DNA of 44,356 nucleotides, from the NCBI GenBank assembly GCA_028279505.1, contig JANQNP010000056.1:1-44356 (forward strand), in the 5' to 3' direction. Positions within the stretch are counted from its first letter, which is position 1. Each line of letters begins with the position of its first letter. Under the pieces are notes generated by a model that searched no databases, had not been told where the DNA came from, and saw nothing but the letters and a program-made list of their open reading frames with translations. Positions 8,460 through 17,597 of the stretch are shown here, in pieces. Source of the stretch: Dehalococcoidia bacterium (lineage in GTDB: Bacteria; Chloroflexota; Dehalococcoidia; UBA2979). A program made the position numbers and the translations under genes.

Positions 8460-9362
8460 ATGACGACCACAGGCCGGCGGGCCGCGACCCTCGAGGAGTT
8501 GCGCGCGATCCAGGCACCGATGTCGACGGAGGCCGGCCGAGCTGCAGGGCTGGCACTCAAGCTCCGGCCGACCGACGTCGTGATCTCGCCCTTCGGGAAG
8601 TCGGGCACCACGTGGACGCAGCAGATCGTCCACGGCCTCCGCACGCGCGGCGACATGGACTTCGACGACATCTCTCGAGTGGTGCCATGGATTGAGATGT
8701 CGACCGATCTCGGGATCGACCTCGACGCGGAGCAACGCGCGAGTCCTCGAGCGTTCAAGAGCCACCTCGGCTGGCACGATGTGCCGAAGGGCGGACGCTA
8801 CATCGTGCCGCTTCGCGACCCTGGCGATGCGCTCGTGTCGTCGTACCACTTCATGGAGGGCTGGTTCGTCGAGCCGGGCGCGATCTCGATTGAGACGCAT
8901 GCCCGCGAGAACTTCATGAAGCCTCGCCCCGGCGGCGGCTACTGGGCGCATCTGCGCTCCTGGTGGGAGCAGCGCGACCACCCGGCTGTCCTGCTGCTCG
9001 CGTTTGAGCAGATGAAGGTCGACCTCGAAGGCACGGTTCGCCGCATCGCCGACTTCATCGATGTCGAGCTGGACGATGAGCTGCTCGCGATCGTGATGCG
9101 CCAGTCCTCGCTCGAATTCATGACTGAGTACAAGGACCGCTTCGACGACTTCCTGATGCGCCGGCGAAGCGAGGAGGTCTGTGGGCTCCCGCCAGGGAGC
9201 GACTCTGCGAAGGTTCGCGCCGGCGAGGTCGGCTCGAGGAAGGTCGAACTGCCTGCCGAGATCCAGGCCGAGCTCGACGCCCGCTGGACGGAGGAGATCA
9301 CCCCCCACCTCGGCTTCGCCGCCTACGAGGATCTGCTCGCCGCGCTGCGAGCGCGTGCTTAG
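8460..9362 (+). CDS. PAPS-dependent sulfotransferase (copy 1)
   Basis: The 300-residue cytosolic sulfotransferase is predicted to move a sulfuryl group from PAPS to a hydroxyl or amine. The 5'-phosphosulfate loop PFGKSGTTW is at 44-52, the likely catalytic His102 sits in AFKSHL, and the 3'-phosphate motif RDPGDALVSSY is at 119-129. A C-terminal RAGEVGSRK segment matches the Gly-rich PAPS lid of the family. The length is normal for the aryl/steroid (Sulfotransfer_1) type. The ATG at 8460 is preferred over the GTG at 8448 because GGAGG lies five bases before it. A close paralogue follows 30 bp downstream. The acceptor is unknown. Confidence 0.9.
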   Translation: MTTTGRRAATLEELRAIQAPMSTEAGRAAGLALKLRPTDVVISPFGKSGTTWTQQIVHGLRTRGDMDFDDISRVVPWIEMSTDLGIDLDAEQRASPRAFKSHLGWHDVPKGGRYIVPLRDPGDALVSSYHFMEGWFVEPGAISIETHARENFMKPRPGGGYWAHLRSWWEQRDHPAVLLLAFEQMKVDLEGTVRRIADFIDVELDDELLAIVMRQSSLEFMTEYKDRFDDFLMRRRSEEVCGLPPGSDSAKVRAGEVGSRKVELPAEIQAELDARWTEEITPHLGFAAYEDLLAALRARA

Positions 9363-9392
9363 CCGCAATCGCCCTCGGGGAGCGCGCCGCGC

Positions 9393-10289
9393 GTGTCAGT
9401 GAACCGTCGAGCGCGCACTTACGACGAGTTTCGAGGGCTGATCGATCAGCTCTCGACCCCCGCTGGCTTGAAGCGCGGCCTCTCGCTGCAGCTGCGTCCA
9501 ACCGATGTCGTGATCTCGCCCTTCGCGAAGTGCGGGACGACCTGGCTGCAACAGATCGTTCACGGCCTCCGTACCCGCGGCGACATGGACTTCGATGACA
9601 TTTCGCGCGTGATCCCGTGGATCGAGGTCGGCACCGATGTGGGCCTCAACCTCACCGCGGAGCAGGTCGCCGAGCCGCGGGCCTTCAAGAGCCACCTACC
9701 GTACGACTCGTTGCCGAAGGGTGGGCGCTACCTCGTTTCGCTCCGCAACCCTGGTGACTCCTCGGTGTCGATGTACCGGTTCATGGAGGGCTGGTTCATC
9801 GAGCCAGGCGCGATCCCGATTGAGGAGTTCGTCCGCCGTCAGTACGTCAACCGCGAAGGCGGCAACTACTGGGCGCACCTGCTCTCCTGGTGGCCGCACC
9901 GCCATGAGGAGCATGTGTTGCTACTCGCCTACGAGGAGATGAAGGCCGACCTCCCGGGCACCGTTCGCCGGATCGCCGAGTTCATCGGCGTTGATCTGGA
10001 CGACGAGTTACTTGAGATCGTTGTGCATCAGTCGTCGTTGGCGTTCATGACGGAACACAAGGACAAGTTTGACGATCTGCTGGACCGCGAGCGGAGCGAG
10101 CGGGTGATTGGCCTGCCGCCCGGTAGCGACGCGGCCAAGGTCCGTGCCGGGACCGTCGGCGCGCGCAAGGCCGAACTCTCGCCGAAGACCCAGGCCGCCC
10201 TCGACGCCGTCTGGACCGCCGAGGTCTCGCCCCGCCTCGCCTTCGCCGACTACGACGAACTCCTCGAGGAGCTGCGTACCGGCGGATAG
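9393..10289 (+). CDS. PAPS-dependent sulfotransferase (copy 2)
   Basis: This is a 298-residue paralogue of the preceding gene, similar along its whole length, for example in the shared segments LRPTDVVISPF and QQIVHGLRTRGDMDFDDISR. The motifs are kept: PFAKCGTTW at 43-51, His101 in FKSHLP, and RNPGDSSVSMY from 118. Differences cluster in loops that shape the acceptor site (e.g. GWHDV versus PYDSL), so the two copies may act on different acceptors. The start is GTG, with a GGGGAG ten bases upstream. A strong hairpin follows the stop. Confidence 0.88.
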   Translation: MSVNRRARTYDEFRGLIDQLSTPAGLKRGLSLQLRPTDVVISPFAKCGTTWLQQIVHGLRTRGDMDFDDISRVIPWIEVGTDVGLNLTAEQVAEPRAFKSHLPYDSLPKGGRYLVSLRNPGDSSVSMYRFMEGWFIEPGAIPIEEFVRRQYVNREGGNYWAHLLSWWPHRHEEHVLLLAYEEMKADLPGTVRRIAEFIGVDLDDELLEIVVHQSSLAFMTEHKDKFDDLLDRERSERVIGLPPGSDAAKVRAGTVGARKAELSPKTQAALDAVWTAEVSPRLAFADYDELLEELRTGG

Positions 10290-10300
10290 CAGCTGTCGCG

Positions 10301-10329
10301 GAACGCTCACCTGGGTCCGTGAGACGTTC
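10301..10329 (+). terminator. Hairpin after the sulfotransferase pair
   Basis: GAACG-CTCAC pairs with GTGAG-(A)-CGTTC around an 8-nt loop, giving ten base pairs with one bulge, 11 bases after the stop. There is no T-tract. The convergent Kelch gene ends at 10440, and a second small hairpin (CCGGA/TCCGG, 10379-10391) lies on its side. Confidence 0.55.
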
Positions 10330-10439
10330 GGTGGCGCGGAGGCCTACCTCCTTCTCTGCGGTGTCGGAATGCCACCATCCGGAGGCTCCGGGAAGGATTG
10401 CCTAGTGCAGGCCCGTTCCGACCGGCGTTGGACTGGCCG

Positions 10440-11744
10440 CTACGGTGCCGCCGGCGATCGAGGGCCGAAGCGCTCGGCGGACCGGACGTACGGGTCGCCG
10501 TTGACCCCGACGATGAGTACGTCGCCGTTCGGCAGCATCGTCATGGAGTGCCATTGCCGTACGTCGGTCATCGGGCCCACCGAGGTGAACGAGCCGCTTC
10601 GGGAATCGAATAGCTCGGCTGAGTCGAGGCGGGGACTGCCTTCTCCGGCGGCCGCGAGACCACCGGTGAGTAGCACCCGTCCGTCGAGAAGCAGCATCGC
10701 CTGATGCGCGAACCGCGCCTCTGACACGGGCTCGACGAGCTCGAGAGTCCTCGCGAGGGGATCGAGGATCGCCGCCGCGTCGAGAGCCGAGCGGCCGTCG
10801 TCGCCGCAGCAATCGCCGGTGAGGAGGACAAGACCATCCTCGAGTCCGACAGCGTTCGTGGGCCAGCGGAAATCCGCGGGAAGATCCGCAATGACGAGCG
10901 TTTCGAAGCGGCCGGTCGCGGGATCGTAGATCTCGGGCGGCGGCAACTCGCCGAAGCCGGCTCCAACCACCAGGATCCGGCCATCCTCCATGGGTATGAG
11001 GGACGGGAACTGACGGCCGACCTGCATCGGGCCGGTGATGGAGAACTCGCCTGATACCGGATCGAGGAGTTCGGTCTCAGCGACGTACGGATTCCCGAAG
11101 CCGCCCACGACGAGAACGCGTCCATCCGGCAGGAGCGTGCTGCCATGCGCGAGCCGAGGCACAGTCATCTCTCCGGTTAGCTCGAACTCTCCGGTCGTGG
11201 GGTCATAGATCTCGGCCGAGGCCAGCATGGCGGCTGCACCACCCTCTGCCACGCCGCCGGTGATTAGCACCCGCCCGTCCGCAAGTCGCGTTGCCGCGTG
11301 GGTCTGCCGTGCCTCGTTCATCGCACCCGTTTCGAAGAAGGTTCCCCGGAACACCGCAGGGTGCTGCGGATCGCCCTCGAGAGAGGGCGCCGGGCTGCCC
11401 GGTTGGAACAGCTCCGCGCTAGCCAACAATCCCTCGAACGTCGCCGACCCGCCGGCGATGAGGACGCGGTCATCCTCGAGGGCGGTTGCGGTATGCAGAG
11501 AGCGCGGGGCGCTCAGCTGCCCGGTGCCGGTGAATGCATCGATCGGTGGTGGTAGCGGGGTTGGGTCGACCGGTCGGGTGCTGGTAGTCGTCGCGGTTAG
11601 CGTCGGCAGTGCTGTCGCGCTTGGTGGGGCGGCGGCCACGCCCTGGGTCTCGACCGGCGTCGCTTTTAACGTCGAGCCATCCGAGTTACACCCGGCGGCG
11701 GCCAGGGTGAGCGAGGCAAGGAGTCCGAGGGCGACCGCGCGCAT
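10440..11744 (-). CDS. Kelch-repeat lipoprotein
   Basis: The 434-residue secreted lipoprotein has a short N-terminal signal with lipobox LAAAGC. A Thr/Pro-rich linker of about 45 residues follows, and then about six Kelch-type blades. Blades show the repeating pattern of a Gly-Gly after a hydrophobic strand (VLIAGG, VLITGG, VLVVGG, VLLTGG), then AE.YDP.TG.F and an H.A or H.M turn. Such beta-propellers bind ligands or proteins and include galactose-oxidase-like folds. No Cu ligands or catalytic residues are evident here, so a binding role is more likely. The ATG at 11744 with GGGAAAG upstream is preferred over the TTG at 11756. Confidence 0.85.
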   Translation of the reverse strand: MRAVALGLLASLTLAAAGCNSDGSTLKATPVETQGVAAAPPSATALPTLTATTTSTRPVDPTPLPPPIDAFTGTGQLSAPRSLHTATALEDDRVLIAGGSATFEGLLASAELFQPGSPAPSLEGDPQHPAVFRGTFFETGAMNEARQTHAATRLADGRVLITGGVAEGGAAAMLASAEIYDPTTGEFELTGEMTVPRLAHGSTLLPDGRVLVVGGFGNPYVAETELLDPVSGEFSITGPMQVGRQFPSLIPMEDGRILVVGAGFGELPPPEIYDPATGRFETLVIADLPADFRWPTNAVGLEDGLVLLTGDCCGDDGRSALDAAAILDPLARTLELVEPVSEARFAHQAMLLLDGRVLLTGGLAAAGEGSPRLDSAELFDSRSGSFTSVGPMTDVRQWHSMTMLPNGDVLIVGVNGDPYVRSAERFGPRSPAAP

Positions 11745-11827
11745 GTTCTTTCCCAAACGCGGTGGCTTCGCGATCGGTTCCGGTCCGGTTGGGCGCGTTG
11801 TCGGGCAGCTGGCGGTCCTCGCGTCCG

Positions 11828-13357
11828 CTACATCAGCAGGTACGGACGTTCGAGGAGCTGGGCGACCCGTCCGAGGAAACGCGCGGCGGGCGCACCGTCG
11901 CTGATCCGATGATCGATCGTCAGGCTGAGCGTGGTCACCTGGCCGACCTCGATGTTGTCGTCGACGGCGACGGGTTGCCGGCGCACGCGCCCCACGCCGA
12001 GGATCGCGGCCTGTGGCGGATTGATGATCGGCGTGAACGCGTCGATCTCGGTCGACTCGAGCGACGTCACGGTGAAGGTCGCGTCAGTGACGTCGATCGC
12101 CGCTAGCTCGTTGGCTTCCGTCTTGCGCGAGAGCGTGACGAAGTCGGCGGCGACCTCTTGCAGCCGACGCGCGGCGGCGTCGCGGACGACTGGGACCATC
12201 AGCCCCTCGTCGTTGTCGGCCGCGAAGCCGATGTTGATCGCCTCGTTTCTTACGATCTGACCGTCGTCGAGCCGGGAGTTCAGTCGCGGGTACTCGACCA
12301 GCGCTCGCGCGGCCGCGCGAATCACGAGCGTCGTCAGTGTGACGACGGTTCGATCGGCGCGCCACTCGCGCGAGAGCCCACTGGCCATCCGTACGGCGTC
12401 CTCGACGCGGATCTGGCTGGTGAGCGTGAGCTGAGCGCTGTCGCGCAGGCTCGCCGCCATCCGTTCACCGATCGCGCGGCGGCGACCGCTGTAGGGGATC
12501 GCTTCAGCGGTGGCGGTCGGCTCGGCACTGTCGTCGGTGGGAGCCGCCGAAACGGGTGGCGCTGCTGCGTCCACTGCTGGTGAGTCGGCCTCGGCGGTCT
12601 CGGGCTCGGCCGTAGCTGCGGCGGCGAGTAACCGCACGTCCGCCTCGACGATCCGGCCGCCGGGGCCGCTGCCCTGCGCTGCTTCGAGGTCCACACCCAG
12701 TTCCGAGGCCAAGCGTCTCGCAAACGGGCTCGCGATGATTCGTTCGCCCTCGGGCGCGGCTGGCGCCTCCGCACCGTTCGTTGCGGGCACCTCTGCGACG
12801 GCACGGATGTCCGCTTCGGTGATTCGGCCGCGCGGTCCGGTGCCCTGCACCTCCGCGAGGTCGACCCCGAGCTGGCCGGCGAGTCGGCGCGCGTATGGGC
12901 TGGCGGCGACTCGACCGCCGACGGCAACCGCGGGGGCCGGCGTGTGCGGTGGCTGAGGAACCGCGCCGGTTGACGGGCGGTCGGGCGCGCCAGCTGCCGG
13001 AGTCGCTGCCTCGGCGACCGCCGATGGGATGGCCGGCGTCGCGCCGACCTCGCGGTACTCCTCGGCAGGTTCGCTCCACTGGGAGGCGACCCGTTCGAGG
13101 AGTTCGGTCGGGACGGCTTCGCCGTCTGCGAGCAGGCAGGCGACGATCGCGCCCGGCCGGAGGCGTACGCAGTCGCCGACGAGGTAGCGGAGCGTCCCGT
13201 CGCCCTCGACTTCGACGTCCTGCAGCACCTTCTCGATGTCCATCTCGAAGATCGAGTCGCCTCGGGAGACGGTGGCGCCGTCGGGCACGAGCCAGCGTGT
13301 GAGGACCGCGTCCTCCATCGTCATGCCGATCTTCGGGAGATGGACCGCCTCAGCCAT
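11828..13357 (-). CDS. Dihydrolipoyllysine acyltransferase (E2) of a 2-oxoacid/acetoin dehydrogenase complex
   Basis: The 509-residue E2 forms the core of the complex and transfers the acyl group from lipoamide to CoA. Its domains are a lipoyl domain (1-80, lipoyl-lysine Lys43 in DIEKVL), two peripheral-subunit-binding domains (151-187 and 208-244, both with the SPxARRLA...GxGPxGRI pattern) and the catalytic domain (288-509). Catalytic His483 and Asp487 are in DHRISDG, and INPPQAAILGVG is conserved. Linkers are rich in Ala and Pro, as is normal. Two binding domains in one chain are unusual. It is the last gene of the E1alpha-E1beta-E2 operon, 31 bp after E1beta. Confidence 0.92.
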   Translation of the reverse strand: MAEAVHLPKIGMTMEDAVLTRWLVPDGATVSRGDSIFEMDIEKVLQDVEVEGDGTLRYLVGDCVRLRPGAIVACLLADGEAVPTELLERVASQWSEPAEEYREVGATPAIPSAVAEAATPAAGAPDRPSTGAVPQPPHTPAPAVAVGGRVAASPYARRLAGQLGVDLAEVQGTGPRGRITEADIRAVAEVPATNGAEAPAAPEGERIIASPFARRLASELGVDLEAAQGSGPGGRIVEADVRLLAAAATAEPETAEADSPAVDAAAPPVSAAPTDDSAEPTATAEAIPYSGRRRAIGERMAASLRDSAQLTLTSQIRVEDAVRMASGLSREWRADRTVVTLTTLVIRAAARALVEYPRLNSRLDDGQIVRNEAINIGFAADNDEGLMVPVVRDAAARRLQEVAADFVTLSRKTEANELAAIDVTDATFTVTSLESTEIDAFTPIINPPQAAILGVGRVRRQPVAVDDNIEVGQVTTLSLTIDHRISDGAPAARFLGRVAQLLERPYLLM

Positions 13358-13388
13358 CGCGTCCGTCCTCGGTCACGCGCGTTCCTTG

Positions 13389-14399
13389 CTAGCCGTTCAC
13401 CGTCTTCAGCGCGGCTTCGACGATGTCGTCCGCGTTGATCAGCCACTCCTGCTCGAGCGGTGGGCTGTACGGCACCGGGCTGAACGGCCCACCGAGGCGG
13501 CGTGGCGGTGCGTCGAGGTAGTCGAATGCGAGGTCGGCGACCTGCGCGTTGATCTCCGCGCCCATGCCGGCGAACTCCACTGCCTCGTGCACCGTCAGCA
13601 GCCGGTGCGTCTTCTCGACTGAGGCGACGATCGTCTCGGTGTCGAGCGGTTGGAGGCTTCGCGGATCGACGACCTCGACCTCGACTCCCTGCTCAGCGAG
13701 CCGGTCCGCGGCCGCCATCGTCTCCTGCACCATGTAGGCGCTCGCGACGATCGTCAGGTCACGTCCCTCGCGGACCACCGCGGCCTTACCGATCGGAACG
13801 GTGTACTCGCCTTCGGGGACGACGCCGCGCAGGCGCTGGCAGCGCTTGTGCATGATGACGAAGACCGGGTTGTCCTCGCGCATCGCCGAGGTCATGAGCC
13901 CCTTCGCATCGGCGGCGTTGCTTGGCATCACCACCTTGATCCCGGGGATGTGGCACAGCAGCGCCTCGAGGCTCTGCGAATGCTGCGCGGCCATTCCGGT
14001 CCCCGCACCCGAGTTCGCCAGCACCGTGATCGGCAGCGTCGCCTTGCCGCCGAACATGTACTTCATCTTGGCCATCTGGTTCATGATTCCGTCGAAGGCG
14101 ACGCCGATGAAGTCGATGAACATCATCGAGACAACCGGCCGCAGGCCCTGGGACGCGGCACCGGTGGCGAGGCCGGCGATCGCATTCTCCGAGATCGGCG
14201 TGTCGAGGATCCGCCGTGGGCCGAACTCGCTGAGGATGCCGGCGGTGACGCCGAAGACGTCACCGCGCTCGGCGAGGTCGATGCCGGCGACGAAGACGCT
14301 GTCGTCGCGGCGCATCTCCTCCTTCAGCGCCTCATTGATCGCTTCGCGGTAGGTGATCGTGCGGCCGGCGGTAGCCGCCTCGGGCGTCGCCGTGGTCAT
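13389..14399 (-). CDS. E1 beta subunit, transketolase-like dehydrogenase
   Basis: The 336-residue subunit completes the thiamine-diphosphate active site of the E1 component. Visible family features are the ITYREAINEAL opening, the DTPISENAIAGLATGAA segment with the conserved Glu that contacts the ThDP aminopyrimidine ring, and the DPRSLQPLD and HEAVEFAGMGAEI segments. The length and pattern fit AcoB/PdhB/BkdB-like proteins, and substrate choice (pyruvate, acetoin or branched-chain oxoacid) cannot be assigned. Its ATG overlaps the stop of E1alpha by four bases (ATGA at 14396-14399), so translation is coupled. Confidence 0.92.
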   Translation of the reverse strand: MTTATPEAATAGRTITYREAINEALKEEMRRDDSVFVAGIDLAERGDVFGVTAGILSEFGPRRILDTPISENAIAGLATGAASQGLRPVVSMMFIDFIGVAFDGIMNQMAKMKYMFGGKATLPITVLANSGAGTGMAAQHSQSLEALLCHIPGIKVVMPSNAADAKGLMTSAMREDNPVFVIMHKRCQRLRGVVPEGEYTVPIGKAAVVREGRDLTIVASAYMVQETMAAADRLAEQGVEVEVVDPRSLQPLDTETIVASVEKTHRLLTVHEAVEFAGMGAEINAQVADLAFDYLDAPPRRLGGPFSPVPYSPPLEQEWLINADDIVEAALKTVNG

Positions 14400-15391
14400 C
14401 GCGCACCTCCAGTGACGGTGTACACGTCGTCGAGCAGCACCGAGGGGTCCGGGTACGGCGCCGCGTCAGCGAAGGCGATCGCTTCCTCGACGGTGGCGCG
14501 CACCTCCTCGGTGACCCGCTCCGCGCCCTCGCCGCTGAGGATCGACTGTTGCTCGAGCACAGCCGCGAGGATCGCGATCGGGTCACGCTCACGCCAGCGG
14601 GCGCGTTCCTGCTCGGACCGAGGATCGCCCTCGGAGCGTCCGGTGTGGTTGTAGTAGCGGTAGGTATCGGCCTCAACGATGCTCGGGCCGTCGCCGCGGC
14701 GGGCGCGGTCGATCGCATCGCCGGCGGCTCGATAGACCTCGAAGACGTTCTGCCCGTCGACCGTCACGCCCGGAATGCCGTAGGCGGCGGCGCGCTTCGA
14801 GAGCTGGGTGACGGCACCCTGCTTCTCCTGCGCGGTGAACTCGCCGTAGTGGTTGTTCTCGATCACGAAGACGGCGGGGAGCTTCATTACGGCGGCGAAG
14901 TTGAGCGCCTCGTGCCAGGTGCCCTCGTTGGTTGACCCGTCCCCCGAGAAGCAGACCGAGACGCCGTCGCTGCCCCGGTACTGCGCGGCGAAGGCCGCGC
15001 CGACGGTGATGGGTGGCCCGCCGCCGACGATCCCGTTCGCGCCGAGGATCCCGATGTCGAGGTCGGCAATGTGCATCGAGCCACCCTTGCCCCCGCAGTA
15101 GCCGGGCGCACGCCCGAACAGCTCGGCGAACATCGCCTTCACGTCGCCGCCCTTGGCGATGCAATGGCCGTGCCCGCGATGCGTCGAGGCGATCGTGTCG
15201 GTCTCGCGGAGGTGTGCACAGACGCCGACGGCGACAGCCTCCTCACCGGCGTAGAGGTGGACCGCACCCGGGATCTTCGCTTGCTCAGCGAGCCGGCCGG
15301 CCGCCTCCTCGAACTCGCGGATCGTCACCATCGTGCGGAACATGTAGAGCAGTTGCTCCGTATCCGGCGCAGCTGTCGTCTCGGTGGTCAT
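14396..15391 (-). CDS. E1 alpha subunit, ThDP-dependent dehydrogenase
   Basis: The 331-residue subunit decarboxylates or cleaves the 2-oxo substrate with thiamine diphosphate. The ThDP motif is complete (GDGSTNEGTWHEALNFAAV then IENN), as are the THRGHGHCIAKG and GGKGGSMH segments and the phosphorylation-loop region RYYNHTGRSEGDPRS. The ATG at 15391 has AAGGAGG five bases before it. The length of about 330 residues is typical of AcoA-like E1alpha. It is the first gene of a three-gene operon, and no lipoamide dehydrogenase gene is visible, so E3 must be encoded elsewhere. Confidence 0.92.
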   Translation of the reverse strand: MTTETTAAPDTEQLLYMFRTMVTIREFEEAAGRLAEQAKIPGAVHLYAGEEAVAVGVCAHLRETDTIASTHRGHGHCIAKGGDVKAMFAELFGRAPGYCGGKGGSMHIADLDIGILGANGIVGGGPPITVGAAFAAQYRGSDGVSVCFSGDGSTNEGTWHEALNFAAVMKLPAVFVIENNHYGEFTAQEKQGAVTQLSKRAAAYGIPGVTVDGQNVFEVYRAAGDAIDRARRGDGPSIVEADTYRYYNHTGRSEGDPRSEQERARWRERDPIAILAAVLEQQSILSGEGAERVTEEVRATVEEAIAFADAAPYPDPSVLLDDVYTVTGGAR

Positions 15392-15744
15392 GGGGGCCTC
15401 CTTGGGCGCATCGCGCCGCTGAGCGCCCGAATCCTATCACCGTCGTGATGCCGTCCGGAGGTGCCGTTCGGCCCTCACTGTCGCCAGCCGGCGGCGTCCG
15501 GTTGAGGTCATGTTTCCTTGCCGAGCCCTAGCGACGAGGCTGTGGGTTCGCCGATGTCGTTACCTGGAGGTCGGCGCCGTCCGCCACTCAACGTCCCGCG
15601 AGCGGGGGACCTGAGGCTCTTTGAATCGATGTGCGACCAACGAGGATCGCCTTCCCTGGGGCGCACGGTGCGATCGCGACATCGGTACGTCGCGACAATC
15701 CGCAGCGCCGGAAAACGGATCACTGAGCGGGGAAGGAGCCTGAC
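15392..15744. promoter_or_regulatory. Divergent intergenic region with inverted repeats
   Basis: This is the gene-free stretch between the E1alpha operon and the divergent reductase. It contains a perfect 7-bp inverted repeat TCGCGAC (15674-15680) / GTCGCGA (15689-15695), 50 bp upstream of the reductase start, and a second hairpin GTCCC (15593-15597) / GGGAC (15606-15610). These are plausible operator sites. I could not pick reliable -35/-10 elements. Confidence 0.4.
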
Positions 15745-16800
15745 ATGACGCAGACAACGATTCACCGTGTGGTGGTTGTCCGTCACGGCGGACCGGAGGT
15801 GCTGGAGTATGTCGAGCACCCGTTGCCCGAACCTGAGCCCGGCGAGGTGCGGGTGAACGTGATGGCCGCGGGCGTATCCGGCTTCGATCTGATGTATCGG
15901 AAGGCCCGATGGCTCCCCGGAATGCCGCGTCGCCCCTTCGCCCTCGGCGAGGATGTAGTCGGCACGGTCGATCGACCGGGGCCGGGCGTGATCGGACTCG
16001 AGCTCGGTCAGATGGTGGCTGGCACGACGCTGGCGCTCGGCCTGGGCGGTGGATACACCGAGTCGCTCTGCCTGCCTGCCAGCGACCTGGTGCCCGTCCC
16101 GCCGGGACTCGACGCTGCCGAGGCGGTCTGTCTGGTCGTCAACTACCTCACCGCGCATCTGCACCTCCACCAGTACGGCGAGGCTCAACGGGGGGAGCGC
16201 GTACTCGTTCACGGTGCGGCCGGCGGCGTCGGAACCGCGTTGCTCGACCTCGCCCGGAGCGCCGGCCTCGAGGCCTACGGGACGGCAACCGGCGCAGGTC
16301 TCGAGGTGGTTGCCGCCTTCGGCGCTACGCCAATCGACTATCGTCGCGAGGACTTCGCCCAGCGCATCCGCGCGCTCACCGGTGATGGCGTCGACCTCGT
16401 GGTTGACCCGCTGGGAGGTGGCCCGCATCTCTGGCGTTCGTACCGCGCGCTGAGGGAAGGCGGCCGGCTGGTCTGGCTCGGCTCGTCCGCGACGAAGGAC
16501 CGGGGGTTCTTGCGCGTCGCCGTACCGAGCCTCGTGTTGCAGCTCCTCCTGCGGTTCGTGCCGGACGGGAAGCGCGTTCCGTCCACGCCTGACCTGGGTG
16601 CGTTCACCCAACGCCACCGCGACTGGTATCGCGACACGCTCGCAGAGCTTCTCGCTCTCGGGGCAGCGGGTGAGCTGACGCCTGTGGTCGCTGCCCGCAT
16701 CCCGCTCGCCGAAGCCGCCCGAGCCCACGAGCTCCTCGAGCGGGGCGGGCACATCGGCAAGGTCGTGTTGGTCACGGATCACTCCGACGTGCCGGCCTAG
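15745..16800 (+). CDS. Medium-chain NADPH:quinone-type oxidoreductase
   Basis: The 351-residue zinc-independent member of the medium-chain dehydrogenase/reductase family probably reduces an enone, quinone or similar substrate with NAD(P)H. The N-terminal GroES-like domain lacks the catalytic Cys/His zinc ligands. The Rossmann domain has the VLVHGAAGGVGTALLDLA nucleotide loop (about 152-169), followed by the family pattern of a DPLGG loop and a final IGKVVLVTD strand. Start ATG is well supported by GGAAGGAG. Its stop at 16800 is only two bases from the stop of the convergent small membrane gene. Confidence 0.88.
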   Translation: MTQTTIHRVVVVRHGGPEVLEYVEHPLPEPEPGEVRVNVMAAGVSGFDLMYRKARWLPGMPRRPFALGEDVVGTVDRPGPGVIGLELGQMVAGTTLALGLGGGYTESLCLPASDLVPVPPGLDAAEAVCLVVNYLTAHLHLHQYGEAQRGERVLVHGAAGGVGTALLDLARSAGLEAYGTATGAGLEVVAAFGATPIDYRREDFAQRIRALTGDGVDLVVDPLGGGPHLWRSYRALREGGRLVWLGSSATKDRGFLRVAVPSLVLQLLLRFVPDGKRVPSTPDLGAFTQRHRDWYRDTLAELLALGAAGELTPVVAARIPLAEAARAHELLERGGHIGKVVLVTDHSDVPA

Positions 16801-16802
16801 GG

Positions 16803-17102
16803 TCAGCTCCCGAGGTTCGTGAAGACGCCGACGGCCAGCTCCGCCCAGATGAACAGGAATGCGGTGAGGATCGTGGCGCCGACCACGGCGCGGTGCCGTG
16901 GCACCTTCTGAGCCGACCACACGAGGCAGACGCCCGTGCCGAAGAGGAGAGCGCCCATGACGAGGAAGTCGGGCAGTGTCCACGCCACCTCGTCGGTGAA
17001 CTGCATCACGACTAGTGGGACCAGGAGGAGCGCGGCGGCGACCAGCGCGAGCCGCACGAGGACGTCGTTCCGAAGGCCCAGGCTGCCACCACGCGTCTTC
17101 AC
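16803..17102 (-). CDS. Small three-TM membrane protein, unknown
   Basis: The 99-residue protein has hydrophobic segments at about 15-33, 42-62 and 72-95 and a short basic N-terminus (MKTRGG). No family is recognised. It ends nose-to-nose with the medium-chain reductase, and a role in the membrane is all that can be said. Confidence 0.6.
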   Translation of the reverse strand: MKTRGGSLGLRNDVLVRLALVAAALLLVPLVVMQFTDEVAWTLPDFLVMGALLFGTGVCLVWSAQKVPRHRAVVGATILTAFLFIWAELAVGVFTNLGS

Positions 17103-17597
17103 GGCTGACCTACCGTTCTTGGATTCCGGTGAGCGGCCGGTGGCGCGAGGCCGTTGCCATATCGGCCAATGTCAGAACCCTCATCATCATCGGCAACGAC
17201 GCGGTGCGCACCCGAGCTTGTTCTCGCCCAGAGCGGCATTCCGGCCTCCGATGCTCGTTCGACGCCAGGTGGAAAGAACACCCAGACAGATACGCCATCG
17301 CTGCACTCGCGCTAGACGAACCGCCCCGCCGCTAAGTTCCCGCGCTGGAAGTCGGCGCCTCCTGGCAGCGGCCGCGAAGCTGCGTGACGTCCCGGCTGGC
17401 CTAGAACATCGCGATCGGGTTGACCGGGCCGGTGCCCGTCGTAGCTGATGCGGTAGTCGCGCGACGGCGCCGCCGCACACATCGCGGTTGGTTGGCGGGA
17501 TGGCCTGACGGCGAGCGTCCCGTAGCATGTCCCCGGTCTCGACCGCTCCCGATAACCGAATCCGCCGGACGAGTCGGCTCAGGCAGAGGAGATCGAC
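17103..17597. other. 495-bp intergenic region without a supported gene
   Basis: It separates the divergent small membrane gene and the SDR gene. Reading frames here are short and lack family motifs. Small GC-rich dyads occur (CGGCC/GGCCG around 17130, CGGG/CCCG around 17430), but none stands out as a terminator or operator. The SDR promoter must lie in its right part. Confidence 0.4.

Noticed and set aside
8154..9368. Long minus-strand frame (404 codons) over the first sulfotransferase
   Set aside because: Shadow of a well-supported gene on the plus strand; no domain pattern seen.
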